DNA of 64,000 nucleotides from Nocardia stercoris (GCF_003696265.1 NZ_RFFH01000013.1:1-64000); one strand, 5' to 3'; positions 27,101 to 34,190 are shown, numbered from the stretch's first letter. Numbers and translations are program-made. Notes: generated by a model from the sequence alone, not told the origin.

Positions 27101-28880
27101 CCGCTCGTTGCGCCGGGCAGCCGGCACACCGGCCGACCCAACGGCCCCGCGTATGCCGGATTCGACACCGGCGGATTCGGTTGCCGCACCCGTGGAGGGA
27201 TCGGTGCTGGCGAACGCCGGGTACGGCTCGGTGCGCCGGGCAGCGGGCACACCGGCCGACCCAGCGGCCGTACCCGTGCAGGAATCGATACCGGCGGTTT
27301 CGGTGGCTGTGCCCGTAGCGGGTTCGATACCGGCGGTTTCGGTGGCTGTGCCCGTAGCGGGTTCGGTGTCGGCGGTTTCGGTGGCTGTGCCCGTAGCGGG
27401 TTCGATACCGGCGGTTTCGGTGGCTGTGCCCGTAGCGGGTTCGGTGTCGGCGGTTTCGGTGGCTGTGCCTGTAGCGGGTTCGGTGCCGGTCGATTCGGTA
27501 GCCGTTCCCGTGGTGGGGTCGGCACCGGCTAGCCCAGCAGCCGCTCCCGAGGGCGATTCGAACAGTGCCATGCGGCGCGGGGACCTGCTGACCCGGATCG
27601 GTACCGACATAGACGATCTCGGTGCGGTCGTGGTGCGTGCGGTAGTCCCGGTGGCTGTGGCGTTGATCCTGTCCGTGGCGGCGGTCGGTGTGCTGCTTGC
27701 GATCTCGCTGCCCGCGGCCGCGGTGCTGGCGGTCGCGCTGCTGGTGAGCGGGGTTGCCGCGCCTTGGTTGTCGGCCCGTTCGGCGCGGGCGGCGGAGTCT
27801 GCGATCCGGGCGGACCGGATCGAATTCGCTGCCGAATCACTCACCGTGCTCGACCACGCACCGGAATTGCGGGTCGCCGGTCGCCTCGACGCCGCCGTGG
27901 ACACCGCCCGCGCCGCCGCTCAGCGGGCGGTGGCAGCCGAGGACCGGGCCGCTCGCCCGGGTGCCTGGGCCGCGGCGGCGCTGCCGGTGTCGATCGGCGC
28001 GTCGGTGTTCGCGGCGCTGGTCGCCGGAATTCTGTTGTACGGCAATGGAACCGGAGCCTCGACTGCTGATCTGCCCGGGGTGCTGTCCGGCGGAATCACC
28101 CCGATGGCTTTGGCGGTGCTGGTGCTCGTTCCGCTGTCGTCGTTCGAGGCAGTCGCCGTACTACCCGCTGCCGCACAATCATTGACCCGTGCCCGAGCCG
28201 CCGTGCGCCGCTTCACGGCCTTCCGCGCCGAAGCCGAAGCGGCCGAGCCGACGCAGCGTGCATTCACGCCCATGCCTGCGGGCCACCGCATCGTCGTGAT
28301 CGGTCCCAGCGGTGCCGGCAAGACCACCCTGCTGACCGAATGGGCCGGCCTGACCGGCACCCCACGCACCGACACCACCTTCTTCGCCGAAGACGCCCAC
28401 CTCTTCTCCACCTCCGTGCTGGAGAACCTGCGGGTCGCGCGGCCCGATCTGACCGAGGCCGAGGCGGAGGGCGCGCTGCGCGCCGTCGGCGCCGGGCCCT
28501 GGCTCGACTCGCTGACCGACGGTGTCCGGACCGAGCTGACCGGAGGCGCGGCCGCGGTGTCGGGCGGTCAGCGCAGGCGGATCCTGCTGGCTCGCGCGCT
28601 CGTCGCCCCGGCCCGCGTTGTGCTGCTCGACGAGCCCACCGAACATCTGGAGGCCGCCGCCGGAGCCGAACTCCTGCGGGCCCTGCTCGATCGGGACAGC
28701 GGCCTGATCGACGCCGACCGCACCGTGGTGGTGGTGACCCACCAGCTGCCCGCGGACCACCGCGCCGACACCGTCGTAACCGTGGCCGCGGACGGTCGCG
28801 TCACCATCGCCCCCGGCCCGGCGGGCAGCGCCGTGACCAGCGTCTTTGCCCAGCGCGAAAATCCGTTGCCCGCCCGCTGA
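24192..28880 (+). CDS. cydDC: Fused CydDC heterodimeric ABC exporter with repeat insertions
   Basis: A 1562-residue fusion of the two half-transporters that export cysteine/glutathione-type reductants and are needed to assemble cytochrome bd. CydD half: membrane domain 1-350, ATPase with Walker A 492-500 (GANGCGKST), signature LSLGERQ, Walker B to D617. CydC half: membrane domain from about 866, Walker A 1371-1379 (GPSGAGKTT), signature VSGGQRR, Walker B to D1480. Fusion is known in actinobacteria and would need about 1100-1200 residues. Here about 400 extra residues occur in three places: a linker with 14-residue repeats (392-447), a Ser/Gly/Pro-rich linker (669-865), and about 159 residues inserted in the first cytosolic loop of CydC (964-1122) made mostly of 13-residue repeats. 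ATG 24192 follows GGAGGA. Confidence 0.92.
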   Translation: MARPVDPRLWRHARSARKYLAVSVLTSLVTTVCVIVAALAVASVLAGVITDPARRTLGAWTATLTVLAAAVAGRGVATWWQARLAHRAGASVVTELETAVLSAGARLGPRELDTRRAELAVLVTSGLAGLRAYLAGYLPALLLAVAAPPTVLLVIAVHDPASGLIIALTLPLVPAFMILIGLVTQGRSAATLTATTRLTDQVLDLFAGMPTLRALGRETGDRPVGGMLGRAEAETGNAGPTMRGRVRALSENLHHRTMSALRMAFLSAATLELLATLCVALVAVSVGMRLVFGHMALYPGLVALILAPEVYLPLRQLGERFHAAQDGIAAAERAFAVLDPGLRPVPRDSAGAVSGIDSPERTSVVLESDHEGNESFSAPPNSGSGRPQCVPVGSPMPQAGRSECRVSSRMPQAGRSECPAGSPMPQPGRSERRANSPTPQALASECWAGVPAARDMVGDIRIDGLTVLGRGGAAPDGLTAEFAAGRLTVLAGANGCGKSTALLAILGLIRADAGRVTVGGGPVVGESWWWDRVVWLPQRPVLLPGTLRANLELFGVRSGAALEAACTATGFDDVLADLPDGWDTIVGPGGHGLSLGERQRLALTRVLAADRPVLLLDEPTAHLDAATEATVLDSLVARARAGSVVVVVAHRPSILVRADRVVTIGDGRPVDRDCGPVEPANPSPVECSSLPGAVSQRARSANPNLARAHGSGPVAASPTPLWPAETDAAQSESPGRDHLDIPNALYANGSDSAARSPKSQRTAGQEDCTDFGDTAESGLPNAAGSGRSHGGSSQPVGSHGSGPVRAAGTEQRASVGSERGEAVAANRFRGIPAGTGLERGTHSGGNSLARAGGVEPVGARSSASGLRDELRQLAGLLRVPRWRAAASVGWGTLALGSGLALAAVAAWLIARAWEMPPVLYLSVAAVGVRALGISRAVFRYVERLATHDVALRAMTSARVAVYTVLANVGYRSLRRAAGTPADPTAPRMPDSTPADSVAAPVEGSVLANAGYGSVRRAAGTPADPAAVPVQESIPAVSVAVPVAGSIPAVSVAVPVAGSVSAVSVAVPVAGSIPAVSVAVPVAGSVSAVSVAVPVAGSVPVDSVAVPVVGSAPASPAAAPEGDSNSAMRRGDLLTRIGTDIDDLGAVVVRAVVPVAVALILSVAAVGVLLAISLPAAAVLAVALLVSGVAAPWLSARSARAAESAIRADRIEFAAESLTVLDHAPELRVAGRLDAAVDTARAAAQRAVAAEDRAARPGAWAAAALPVSIGASVFAALVAGILLYGNGTGASTADLPGVLSGGITPMALAVLVLVPLSSFEAVAVLPAAAQSLTRARAAVRRFTAFRAEAEAAEPTQRAFTPMPAGHRIVVIGPSGAGKTTLLTEWAGLTGTPRTDTTFFAEDAHLFSTSVLENLRVARPDLTEAEAEGALRAVGAGPWLDSLTDGVRTELTGGAAAVSGGQRRRILLARALVAPARVVLLDEPTEHLEAAAGAELLRALLDRDSGLIDADRTVVVVTHQLPADHRADTVVTVAADGRVTIAPGPAGSAVTSVFAQRENPLPAR
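25365..25532 (+). repeat. Four 42-bp tandem units in cydDC (CydD linker)
   Basis: Units start at 25365, 25407, 25449 and 25491 and encode versions of the 14-residue pattern xGSPMPQAGRSECx. The last copy is the most diverged. The reading frame is kept. The block lies between the CydD membrane domain and its ATPase domain. Confidence 0.9.
27081..27268 (+). repeat. 123-bp direct duplication in cydDC
   Basis: About 60 bases beginning at 27081 (encoding VLANVGYRSLRRAAGTPAD) recur at 27204 (VLANAGYGSVRRAAGTPAD). The first copy continues a native CydC helix; the second is a displaced duplicate of it within the inserted segment. Confidence 0.85.
27285..27557 (+). repeat. Seven 39-bp tandem units in cydDC (CydC cytosolic loop)
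   Basis: Units of 39 bp at 27285, 27324, 27363, 27402, 27441, 27480 and 27519. The first five are nearly identical and alternate between SIPAVSVAVPVAG and SVSAVSVAVPVAG; the sixth and seventh are diverged. Length is a multiple of three, so copy-number change would stay in frame. Confidence 0.95.
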
Positions 28881-28907
28881 CCGGGGACTACCTTTGTCCG
28901 TACACGG

Positions 28908-28917
28908 AAAGGAGGTG
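28908..28917 (+). promoter_or_regulatory. Near-perfect Shine-Dalgarno for a 12-residue ORF
   Basis: AAAGGAGGTGG is nearly fully complementary to the 16S rRNA end, stronger than that of any housekeeping gene in the window, and lies 11 bases before the ATG at 28927. Confidence 0.6.
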
Positions 28918-28926
28918 GTTCGAAGA

Positions 28927-28965
28927 ATGTATGTTCATAGGACTTGTGAGGTGGCTGTCCGCTAG
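28927..28965 (+). CDS. Twelve-codon ORF (MYVHRTCEVAVR) ahead of a structured RNA
   Basis: Twelve codons after a strong ribosome binding site, 46 bases beyond cydDC, ending in TAG. A second ATG at 28931 in another frame would give 18 residues (28931-28987), so which frame is used is uncertain. No long gene follows on this strand; the next gene is convergent. The combination of strong ribosome binding site, tiny peptide with a single Cys, and downstream hairpins resembles a leader-peptide element or an independent small RNA. I do not recognise a named family. Confidence 0.4.
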   Translation: MYVHRTCEVAVR

Positions 28966-28978
28966 CGTTCTCGCAGCA

Positions 28979-29089
28979 GACGGATAGCCGTCCGCGTGGG
29001 AACGCGGCGAATTCCAGCAGTCACCCGGCCCCCGAGCCCCCGGTGTAAGTCCAACCGGGACCGCGATTTTCGCGGTAAGGCTCGGGGGC
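28979..29089 (+). ncRNA. Structured RNA: two small hairpins and a three-way junction
   Basis: Two short hairpins (28979-28983 with 28988-28992; alternatively 28992-28997 with 29002-29007) precede a well-formed three-way junction. P1 is 11 bp (29028-29038 with 29079-29089), P2 is 6 bp (29039-29044 with 29054-29059) and P3 is 7 bp (29060-29066 with 29070-29076). All three stems are perfect, P1/P2 and P2/P3 abut with no unpaired base, and only AA joins P3 to P1. This is too orderly for a simple terminator, and no U tract follows. It could terminate cydABDC, be a small RNA, or sense a ligand. Confidence 0.5.
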
Positions 29090-29109
29090 TGCCTGCGTTC
29101 TCGGGACGG

Positions 29110-30786
29110 TCATTCGACGGCCGCGCGCAACGCTCTCTCCCACCGCTGCGGATTCGGCAGCTGTCCGCCGTCGGGTATCGACCAGCATTCGGCCAGCACA
29201 CCGAACCCGACATGTTCGAGCGCGGCCGCCGTATCACCGTTGGCCCGCGCCCAGTCCCGGTCGTCGTGGGCGGCGGTGACACTGCTGCGCGCCAGGCCGG
29301 CGAGTTCGAAGCGCAGCAGGCGGCGCAGCGCCCAGGTGTCGTTCGACGCGGGATCGGCGCGCAGCGCGGCCAGCAGTTCCGCTGTCGTGTCGGCGACCCG
29401 GCGCTGGATCAGGGCGAGGGTGGCGCGGTGGGCGTGCGGCAGCACCACCCACAGGACGACGACCGCTGTCACGACCCCGATCGTGGTCTCGGCCATGCGT
29501 TCCCCGAGCAGCCGCGGCACCGAGCTGTGTGCCCCCGGCCCACCGAGCAGCAGTGCGAGCGGCGTGATGAAGACGACCGCCAGTCCGTAGTTGCCGGCGA
29601 CGAACAGTTCGACCAGGAACTGCAGGGTGACGAGCACGAGAATCAGCGCCACACCGCTGGGTGACAGCCACTCCAGACCGCCCAGCAGCACCAGCCCCAA
29701 GGCGGTTCCGCCGAACCGTTGCAGCGCCCGCACGACCCCGCGCGGCCGATCCGGGCCCATGTTGAGGACGAGGGTCGCGGCCAGCAGCGCCCAGTCGGGC
29801 CGGCCCAGACCCAGCAGCGTCGCGATCGTCGCGGCGGCCACGGCCGCGACGGTGACCCGTACCGCGGTCACGGTGGCGTGCGAGGCCGGCGCCCACGACC
29901 AGCGCAGGCGCTGCCGCAGCGTCGGCCGGGCCATGGGCAGGTGACCGGGATCCGCCATCACCCGCTGGTCGGGGCCCGCGCCCGTGCGGTCGGTGGTGTG
30001 GGTGAAGTCGCGATGCGCCACCATCAGCTGGACGACCAGCGCCGACTTCGCCGACAACCCCGCGTCGTGGACGGCCGCCCACGCGGCCCAGATCGCCTCC
30101 GCCGCCGCGCGCCGTTCGGTCACCGGATGCGGCCGCCCGGCTCCGGCCGCCTGGTACGCGGCGACCGCGCGTGCCGCCGCGCCTACCGCGGACCGTTCCG
30201 GTTTACGCCGGTCGATCAGGGCCGGCACCAGGCCGACGATCACGCTGGACAGCACACCCGCCGCGGTCGCCGGCACGATCGACCGCACCGGCATCCCGCC
30301 GGACGACATCACAAGTGCCGCACCGCAACCCAGCACGATGAAGTACGAGCCCGGCGGTGGCAGCCCTACCGCGTCGGCGACATAGGTGCTGACCCCCGCC
30401 ACCGCGGCCAGCACAGTGATCTCCAGGATCCGCCCGGACGGCGATCCCACCGGCAGCACCCGCGCGGTCACCGCCCCCAGCGCCACCACACCGATCAGGA
30501 CCAGGCCCACGGTCGCGATCAGCCGCCCGCGCATCCGGTACGGCCGGCCCTCCCCGTAGAACGCCGCGAACGTGCCGAGCGCGACGATCAGCGCCTCGTG
30601 CCGGAACCCGAGCGCATACGCCAGCATCGCCGGAATCCCCAACGCCAGCCCGGCCCGCGTCGCCGCGGCATATCGGGGCGGTCCCGCGAGCCGCCACAGC
30701 ACCTGCCGCCGCCGCAACCGCGCCGGCAACGTGTGGGCTGCGGACGGAAATGACGGCTCGCCGTTGATCCGGTCCGATGACACCAC
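29110..30786 (-). CDS. FUSC-family membrane protein
   Basis: A protein of about 558 residues with two sets of transmembrane helices separated and followed by soluble segments, the layout of the fusaric-acid-resistance/aromatic-acid exporter superfamily. The second membrane block holds the FUSC-like GRPDWALLAATLVLNMGPDR and ELFVAGNYGLAVVFITPLALLL. The start is uncertain: paired GTG codons at 30786/30783 are chosen, but a TTG at 30843 is open; no good ribosome binding site is seen for any. Substrate unknown; many FUSC proteins export aromatic acids. Confidence 0.75.
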   Translation of the reverse strand: MVSSDRINGEPSFPSAAHTLPARLRRRQVLWRLAGPPRYAAATRAGLALGIPAMLAYALGFRHEALIVALGTFAAFYGEGRPYRMRGRLIATVGLVLIGVVALGAVTARVLPVGSPSGRILEITVLAAVAGVSTYVADAVGLPPPGSYFIVLGCGAALVMSSGGMPVRSIVPATAAGVLSSVIVGLVPALIDRRKPERSAVGAAARAVAAYQAAGAGRPHPVTERRAAAEAIWAAWAAVHDAGLSAKSALVVQLMVAHRDFTHTTDRTGAGPDQRVMADPGHLPMARPTLRQRLRWSWAPASHATVTAVRVTVAAVAAATIATLLGLGRPDWALLAATLVLNMGPDRPRGVVRALQRFGGTALGLVLLGGLEWLSPSGVALILVLVTLQFLVELFVAGNYGLAVVFITPLALLLGGPGAHSSVPRLLGERMAETTIGVVTAVVVLWVVLPHAHRATLALIQRRVADTTAELLAALRADPASNDTWALRRLLRFELAGLARSSVTAAHDDRDWARANGDTAAALEHVGFGVLAECWSIPDGGQLPNPQRWERALRAAVE

Positions 30787-30858
30787 TCGATTGCAGCACA
30801 ACCCGGTATGCACCGATCGGTGACGCACAGGTTCCGCGCGCAACCCGCGCTGTGGTTC

Positions 30859-31371
30859 CTAGTCCCGCAGGTCGGTCAGCAGCCGGGCCAGGTCCAGCCC
30901 GCTGGTCAGATAGTCGACGAACAGCCGGTTGTGCAGCGCCCAGGGGGAGCGGCGGGCGCGGATCCGGTCGATCGCGTCCTTCGGGGTGTGGCCCAGCTGG
31001 ATGAGGGTCTGCCCGGCGACCAGCCCCGACCGGTTGTACCCGGCGTAGCAACGCACGAGAACCCGGCGCCCGCCGTGGATGGCGGTGGCCGCGATCCCCG
31101 CGAGCTCGCGAACCCGGTCGATCTGTCGGGTGGTCAGCGGGCCGTCCGGCATCAGCGCCACATGATGTTCGACCTCGGGCGCCGGCCCGTGCCCGGCCTG
31201 CTGATACAGGCTGATCACCACATCGAATTCGGAGCCGACCAGCACCGGAACCAGGCCACCGCCGGTCCCTTTGCGCTGATGCCCGCCCATCCACAACCCG
31301 GAAGCGATCTCGTCCCAACCTGTTTCGGCGAACGGTACGCCCGGGCCGCTGGTCCAGGTGCTCACTGCCAT
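30859..31371 (-). CDS. Protein tyrosine / dual-specificity phosphatase-like protein
   Basis: A 170-residue protein with the CX5R phosphatase loop at C108-R114 (VRCYAGYNRSG) and a candidate general acid D76 (LMPDGPLT). The residue before the cysteine is Arg rather than the His usual in HCX5R, so activity is likely but not certain. The ATG at 31371 follows GGGAGG. No signal peptide. It sits between FUSC and a nitrobindin-like gene; 208 bp upstream of it holds no recognised gene. Confidence 0.8.
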   Translation of the reverse strand: MAVSTWTSGPGVPFAETGWDEIASGLWMGGHQRKGTGGGLVPVLVGSEFDVVISLYQQAGHGPAPEVEHHVALMPDGPLTTRQIDRVRELAGIAATAIHGGRRVLVRCYAGYNRSGLVAGQTLIQLGHTPKDAIDRIRARRSPWALHNRLFVDYLTSGLDLARLLTDLRD

Positions 31372-31579
31372 GCCTCCCGGTCCGCCGCCACGCGGTGGAC
31401 GTGTCCCACGATGTTCGACCTGCCAGCCTACCGGCCTAAACGGTCGAAAGGGACAGGTCGATGCTGAGAACTTCCCGGGAACCATGGCGAAACGGAAGCC
31501 AACGGCAAAGCGCCGCAACGATTCTCGTGTTCGACGAGCGACCGCACCCGGCTGCCACAACGTCGGAGCGGGGGAGCTC

Positions 31580-32317
31580 CTAGCCGATGTAGCGCTGGAG
31601 GCGCGCGGACAGCCGCGGCTGCAGGGCACCGTCGGCGGCCACCCGCTCCTCGACGTAACCGAGGTCGCCGCCCTCCACGATGCCGTAGAGGCGCTTGGCG
31701 CCGCCGACCACCACACCGGACTGGCTGCGGATCACCACATCGGTGGCCAGTTCCCACGACGACTGCGACAGCGCCGTGCCGTAGAACAGCTCCACCACAC
31801 CCGAACTGTGGGTCAGCAGCAGCTCGATGACCTCGTCGTCGGCATCGGTGCCGACCCGCCAGAACCCGCTCTCGCGCAGGTCCGGGCCGTCGTAGTTGCC
31901 ATCGGCGTCGAGACTCCAGGAACGCGAGTTCCAGGCCAGATAGTCGCCACCGTCGTGCGAGACGATGATCTGCTGCCCGAAGTGGTAGTCCCCGCGCTCG
32001 GGGTCGTTGCCCTCGCCCTCACCGCGCCACACACCGACCAGCGGCAGCAGCGCCAGCAAGGCGGGATTCAGGTCCGGCCCGAGCCGCAGGTTCGCGGTGT
32101 CGTCGGGCAGGGGGAGATCGGGAAGCTGCTCGATATTGCGGCCGGCCGTTTCGCGGGCGCGCTCGGCAGCGTCGGCGACCGCCTGGTCACCACTGCGGCG
32201 CGCGGCGGCGGGGCCGGAGGCGGACTGGGCTTCGAAAGCCGGTTCCGCGGCGTCCGCGGCACTCCCCTGGGAAGTGCCGTTGGTGGACTGCTTGTCGTGC
32301 TCTCCCGACGGGCTCAC
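31580..32317 (-). CDS. Ferric nitrobindin-like protein (Rv0813c type)
   Basis: A 245-residue protein: a disordered Ala/Glu-rich N-terminal 75 residues then a beta-barrel with the nitrobindin opening LVGVWRGEGEG. True nitrobindins bind heme through a His near the C-terminus; here the equivalent segment reads LQPRLSARLQRY with Arg in place of His, the feature that defines the nitrobindin-like group lacking heme ligation. The GTG start overlaps the stop codon of a 31-residue membrane peptide by 4 bp. Synteny with Rv0813c agrees. Ligand unknown. Confidence 0.85.
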   Translation of the reverse strand: MSPSGEHDKQSTNGTSQGSAADAAEPAFEAQSASGPAAARRSGDQAVADAAERARETAGRNIEQLPDLPLPDDTANLRLGPDLNPALLALLPLVGVWRGEGEGNDPERGDYHFGQQIIVSHDGGDYLAWNSRSWSLDADGNYDGPDLRESGFWRVGTDADDEVIELLLTHSSGVVELFYGTALSQSSWELATDVVIRSQSGVVVGGAKRLYGIVEGGDLGYVEERVAADGALQPRLSARLQRYIG

Positions 32318-32409
32318 GACTCGGTGAACAGCCGGTACAGGACGTACAGACCGAACCAGGCGATCAGCGCCGAGCAGAGAACCAGCAGAATCTCGAAAGT
32401 TGCGACCAC
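32314..32409 (-). CDS. 31-residue single-helix membrane microprotein coupled to the nitrobindin-like gene
   Basis: A short frame (GTG 32409 to TGA 32314) encoding one hydrophobic helix, starting VATFEILLVLCSALIAWF and ending YRLFTES. Its stop overlaps the next gene's GTG (GTGA), so translation is coupled. On the minus strand TAGACT (32417-32422) lies exactly seven bases before the GTG, placing transcription start on the first base of the frame; there is no ribosome binding site. This is the expected arrangement for a leaderless actinobacterial gene and supports the frame being real. Confidence 0.65.
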   Translation of the reverse strand: MVATFEILLVLCSALIAWFGLYVLYRLFTES

Positions 32410-32416
32410 GATCCGC

Positions 32417-32422
32417 AGTCTA
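32417..32422 (-). promoter_or_regulatory. -10 element of the leaderless microprotein-nitrobindin transcript
   Basis: TAGACT on the minus strand, seven bases before GTG 32409. No clear -35 is visible, as is common in actinobacteria. Confidence 0.55.
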
Positions 32423-32442
32423 GCGAGCCGTCGACCGGAATA

Positions 32443-32478
32443 CGAAAACGGCCCCGGGTTGTCCCGGAGCCGTTTTCG
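32443..32478 (-). terminator. Terminator of the sulfurtransferase operon
   Basis: A 16-bp stem with one mismatch (32443-32458 with 32463-32478) and a 4-nt loop, with A-rich and T-rich ends, 17 bases past the DUF1416 stop on the minus strand. Confidence 0.85.
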
Positions 32479-32494
32479 TCACACGCGGTATCGC

Positions 32495-32800
32495 CTACTT
32501 GGCGACGGTCACGTCCACATTGTGGATGCCGGCGCCCTCGGGCGTCACGGTCGAGGTGCCGTTACCGGACGCGGACAGCGCCCGCAGCGTCCAGGTGCCG
32601 GGCGCGGCGAAGAACCGGAAGTCACCGGTACCCGACGCCACGACCTCGGCGGTGAACTCACCGGCGCCGTCCAGCAGGCGGACGAACGCGCCACCGACGG
32701 TGTTGCCGTCGGCGTCCAGGACACGGCCGGTGATGACCGTCTCCTTCTCCACGTCGACGTTGGCGGGCAGGGCCTGACCCTGGGTAGGTGCAGCACACAT
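32495..32800 (-). CDS. DUF1416 protein (SseC-like)
   Basis: A 101-residue protein starting MCAAPTQGQ, with a single Ig-like/carboxypeptidase-regulatory-like beta domain (VLDADGNTVGGAFVRLLDGAGEF). It matches SseC of mycobacteria, always paired with the CysA/SseA rhodanese, whose stop is five bases upstream. A role in sulfur transfer is assumed from this pairing. It is the last gene of the operon before the terminator. Confidence 0.85.
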   Translation of the reverse strand: MCAAPTQGQALPANVDVEKETVITGRVLDADGNTVGGAFVRLLDGAGEFTAEVVASGTGDFRFFAAPGTWTLRALSASGNGTSTVTPEGAGIHNVDVTVAK

Positions 32801-32805
32801 ATTGA

Positions 32806-33639
32806 TTACGCTCCCAATTCGATCGGTGCACCGACGAGGGAGCCGTACTCGGTCCAGCTCCCGTCGTAGTTCTTGACGTTCTGGTGGCCCAGCAGCTCCT
32901 GCAGCACGAACCAGGTGTGCGAGGAACGCTCACCGATGCGGCAGTAGGCGATGGTCTCCTTCGAGCCGTCCAGGCCCGCGTCCTTGTACAGCTCGGCGAG
33001 CTCGGCGTCGGACTTGAAGGTGCCGTCCTCGTTCGCGGCCTTGCTCCACGGCACGTTGATCGCCGAGGGGATGTGGCCGGGACGCTGGCTCTGCTCCTGC
33101 GGCAGGTGGGCCGGGGCCAGGATCTTGCCGGAGAACTCGTCGGGCGAACGCACGTCGACCAGGTTCTTGACGTTGATGGCGTCGATCACCTCGTCGCGGA
33201 AGGCGCGGATCGACAGGTCCTGCTCGGAGGCCTTGTAGGAGGTGGCCGGGCGCACCACGGCGTCACGGGACAGCTCACGGCCGTCCAGCTCCCACTTCTT
33301 GCGGCCACCGTCGAGCAGCTTCACGTCCTGGTGGCCGTACAGCTTGAAGTACCAGTAGGCGTAGGCGGCGAACCAGTTGTTGTTGCCGCCGTACAGCACG
33401 ACGGTGTCGTCGTTGCCGATGCCCCGCTGCGACAGCAGCTCGGAGAACTGCTCCCGGTTCACGAAGTCGCGACGGACCTGGTCCTGCAGGTCCTTCTTCC
33501 AGTCGAGCCGGATGGCGTTGGGGATGTGACCCGTCTCGTAGGCGGAGGTGTCCTCGTCGACCTCGACAATGACGACGCCGGGGGTGTTGAGGTTCTCTTC
33601 GACCCAGTCTGCGGAGACCAGGACATCGGCGCGAGCCAT
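32806..33639 (-). CDS. Thiosulfate sulfurtransferase (CysA2/SseA-type rhodanese)
   Basis: A 277-residue two-domain rhodanese. The C-terminal domain carries the catalytic C233 in AYCRIGERSSHTW; the N-terminal domain has lost the active cysteine, as usual for this class. It moves sulfane sulfur from thiosulfate (or mercaptopyruvate) to thiol acceptors in the cytosol. The ATG at 33639 follows AAAGGAAC on the minus strand. It is 68 bp downstream of DUF4395 and in one unit with DUF1416. The operon begins with a polycysteine leader. Confidence 0.92.
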   Translation of the reverse strand: MARADVLVSADWVEENLNTPGVVIVEVDEDTSAYETGHIPNAIRLDWKKDLQDQVRRDFVNREQFSELLSQRGIGNDDTVVLYGGNNNWFAAYAYWYFKLYGHQDVKLLDGGRKKWELDGRELSRDAVVRPATSYKASEQDLSIRAFRDEVIDAINVKNLVDVRSPDEFSGKILAPAHLPQEQSQRPGHIPSAINVPWSKAANEDGTFKSDAELAELYKDAGLDGSKETIAYCRIGERSSHTWFVLQELLGHQNVKNYDGSWTEYGSLVGAPIELGA

Positions 33640-33707
33640 GTTGTTCCTTTCGTATGAACCTTGCGGGGGAGCATGTCCCGCCTGGGAGGGCGGGGGTGGA
33701 GAAGTTG

Positions 33708-34190
33708 TCAGGCGGTCTTGGGGGTGAGCCGCTGGATCAGCGGATACAGCTCGCAGCCCAGGCAGATGCCGAAGGCCGCGTTGAGGAAAGCGGCGAACAG
33801 AGCGAACCCGGTGAACACCGAGCCGATCGGCGCGCTGCCGGCCAGGAAGCCCATCAGGCCCCCGACCGCGAAGATCAGGCCGACCAGCTGGGCGAACCGC
33901 AGCGGAGCGACGGGTTCCAGCTCGCTGGGCGGCGACAGCCGCGGCGCCACGAGGGTGCCGTACAACCGGCCGTACGGGCTGCGCCGCGGGCCGGTCAGCG
34001 CGCCCAGCGCGAACGCCAGCGCCTGCAACGCCAGCAGCACGGCCGCCAGCGCGGTCGAGAAGGTGGCGGCGATCAGGACGAGGACCAGCGCCGCGGTGGT
34101 GATCCAGGCGGCGAATCGGGGACCGCGAATATCGACCTGGCCGGACGGACCGGGCGACACAGGCCGGGTGGTATCGGTGGTTTCGGACAT
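33708..34190 (-). CDS. DUF4395 membrane protein
   Basis: A 160-residue protein with about four hydrophobic helices and the DUF4395 segment GPRFAAWITTAALVLVL at its start. In many bacteria DUF4395 sits beside thioredoxin or rhodanese genes, as here (thioredoxin upstream, rhodanese downstream), so a part in sulfur or thiol traffic at the membrane is likely but unproven. It is the first full gene after the polycysteine leader. Confidence 0.82.
   Translation of the reverse strand: MSETTDTTRPVSPGPSGQVDIRGPRFAAWITTAALVLVLIAATFSTALAAVLLALQALAFALGALTGPRRSPYGRLYGTLVAPRLSPPSELEPVAPLRFAQLVGLIFAVGGLMGFLAGSAPIGSVFTGFALFAAFLNAAFGICLGCELYPLIQRLTPKTA

Noticed and set aside
25738..27525. Minus-strand Pro/Arg-rich repeat protein
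   Set aside because: It is the antisense of the cydDC repeats; its own repeats are a by-product of the tandem DNA units.
27285..27557. Possible CRISPR array
   Set aside because: The 39-bp units are contiguous with no spacers and are in frame within cydDC.
28340..28987. Plus-strand frame ending MFIGLVRWLSASVLAADG
   Set aside because: Most of it is a shadow of the cydDC end; only its last 18 codons (from ATG 28931) compete with the 12-codon ORF and are mentioned there.
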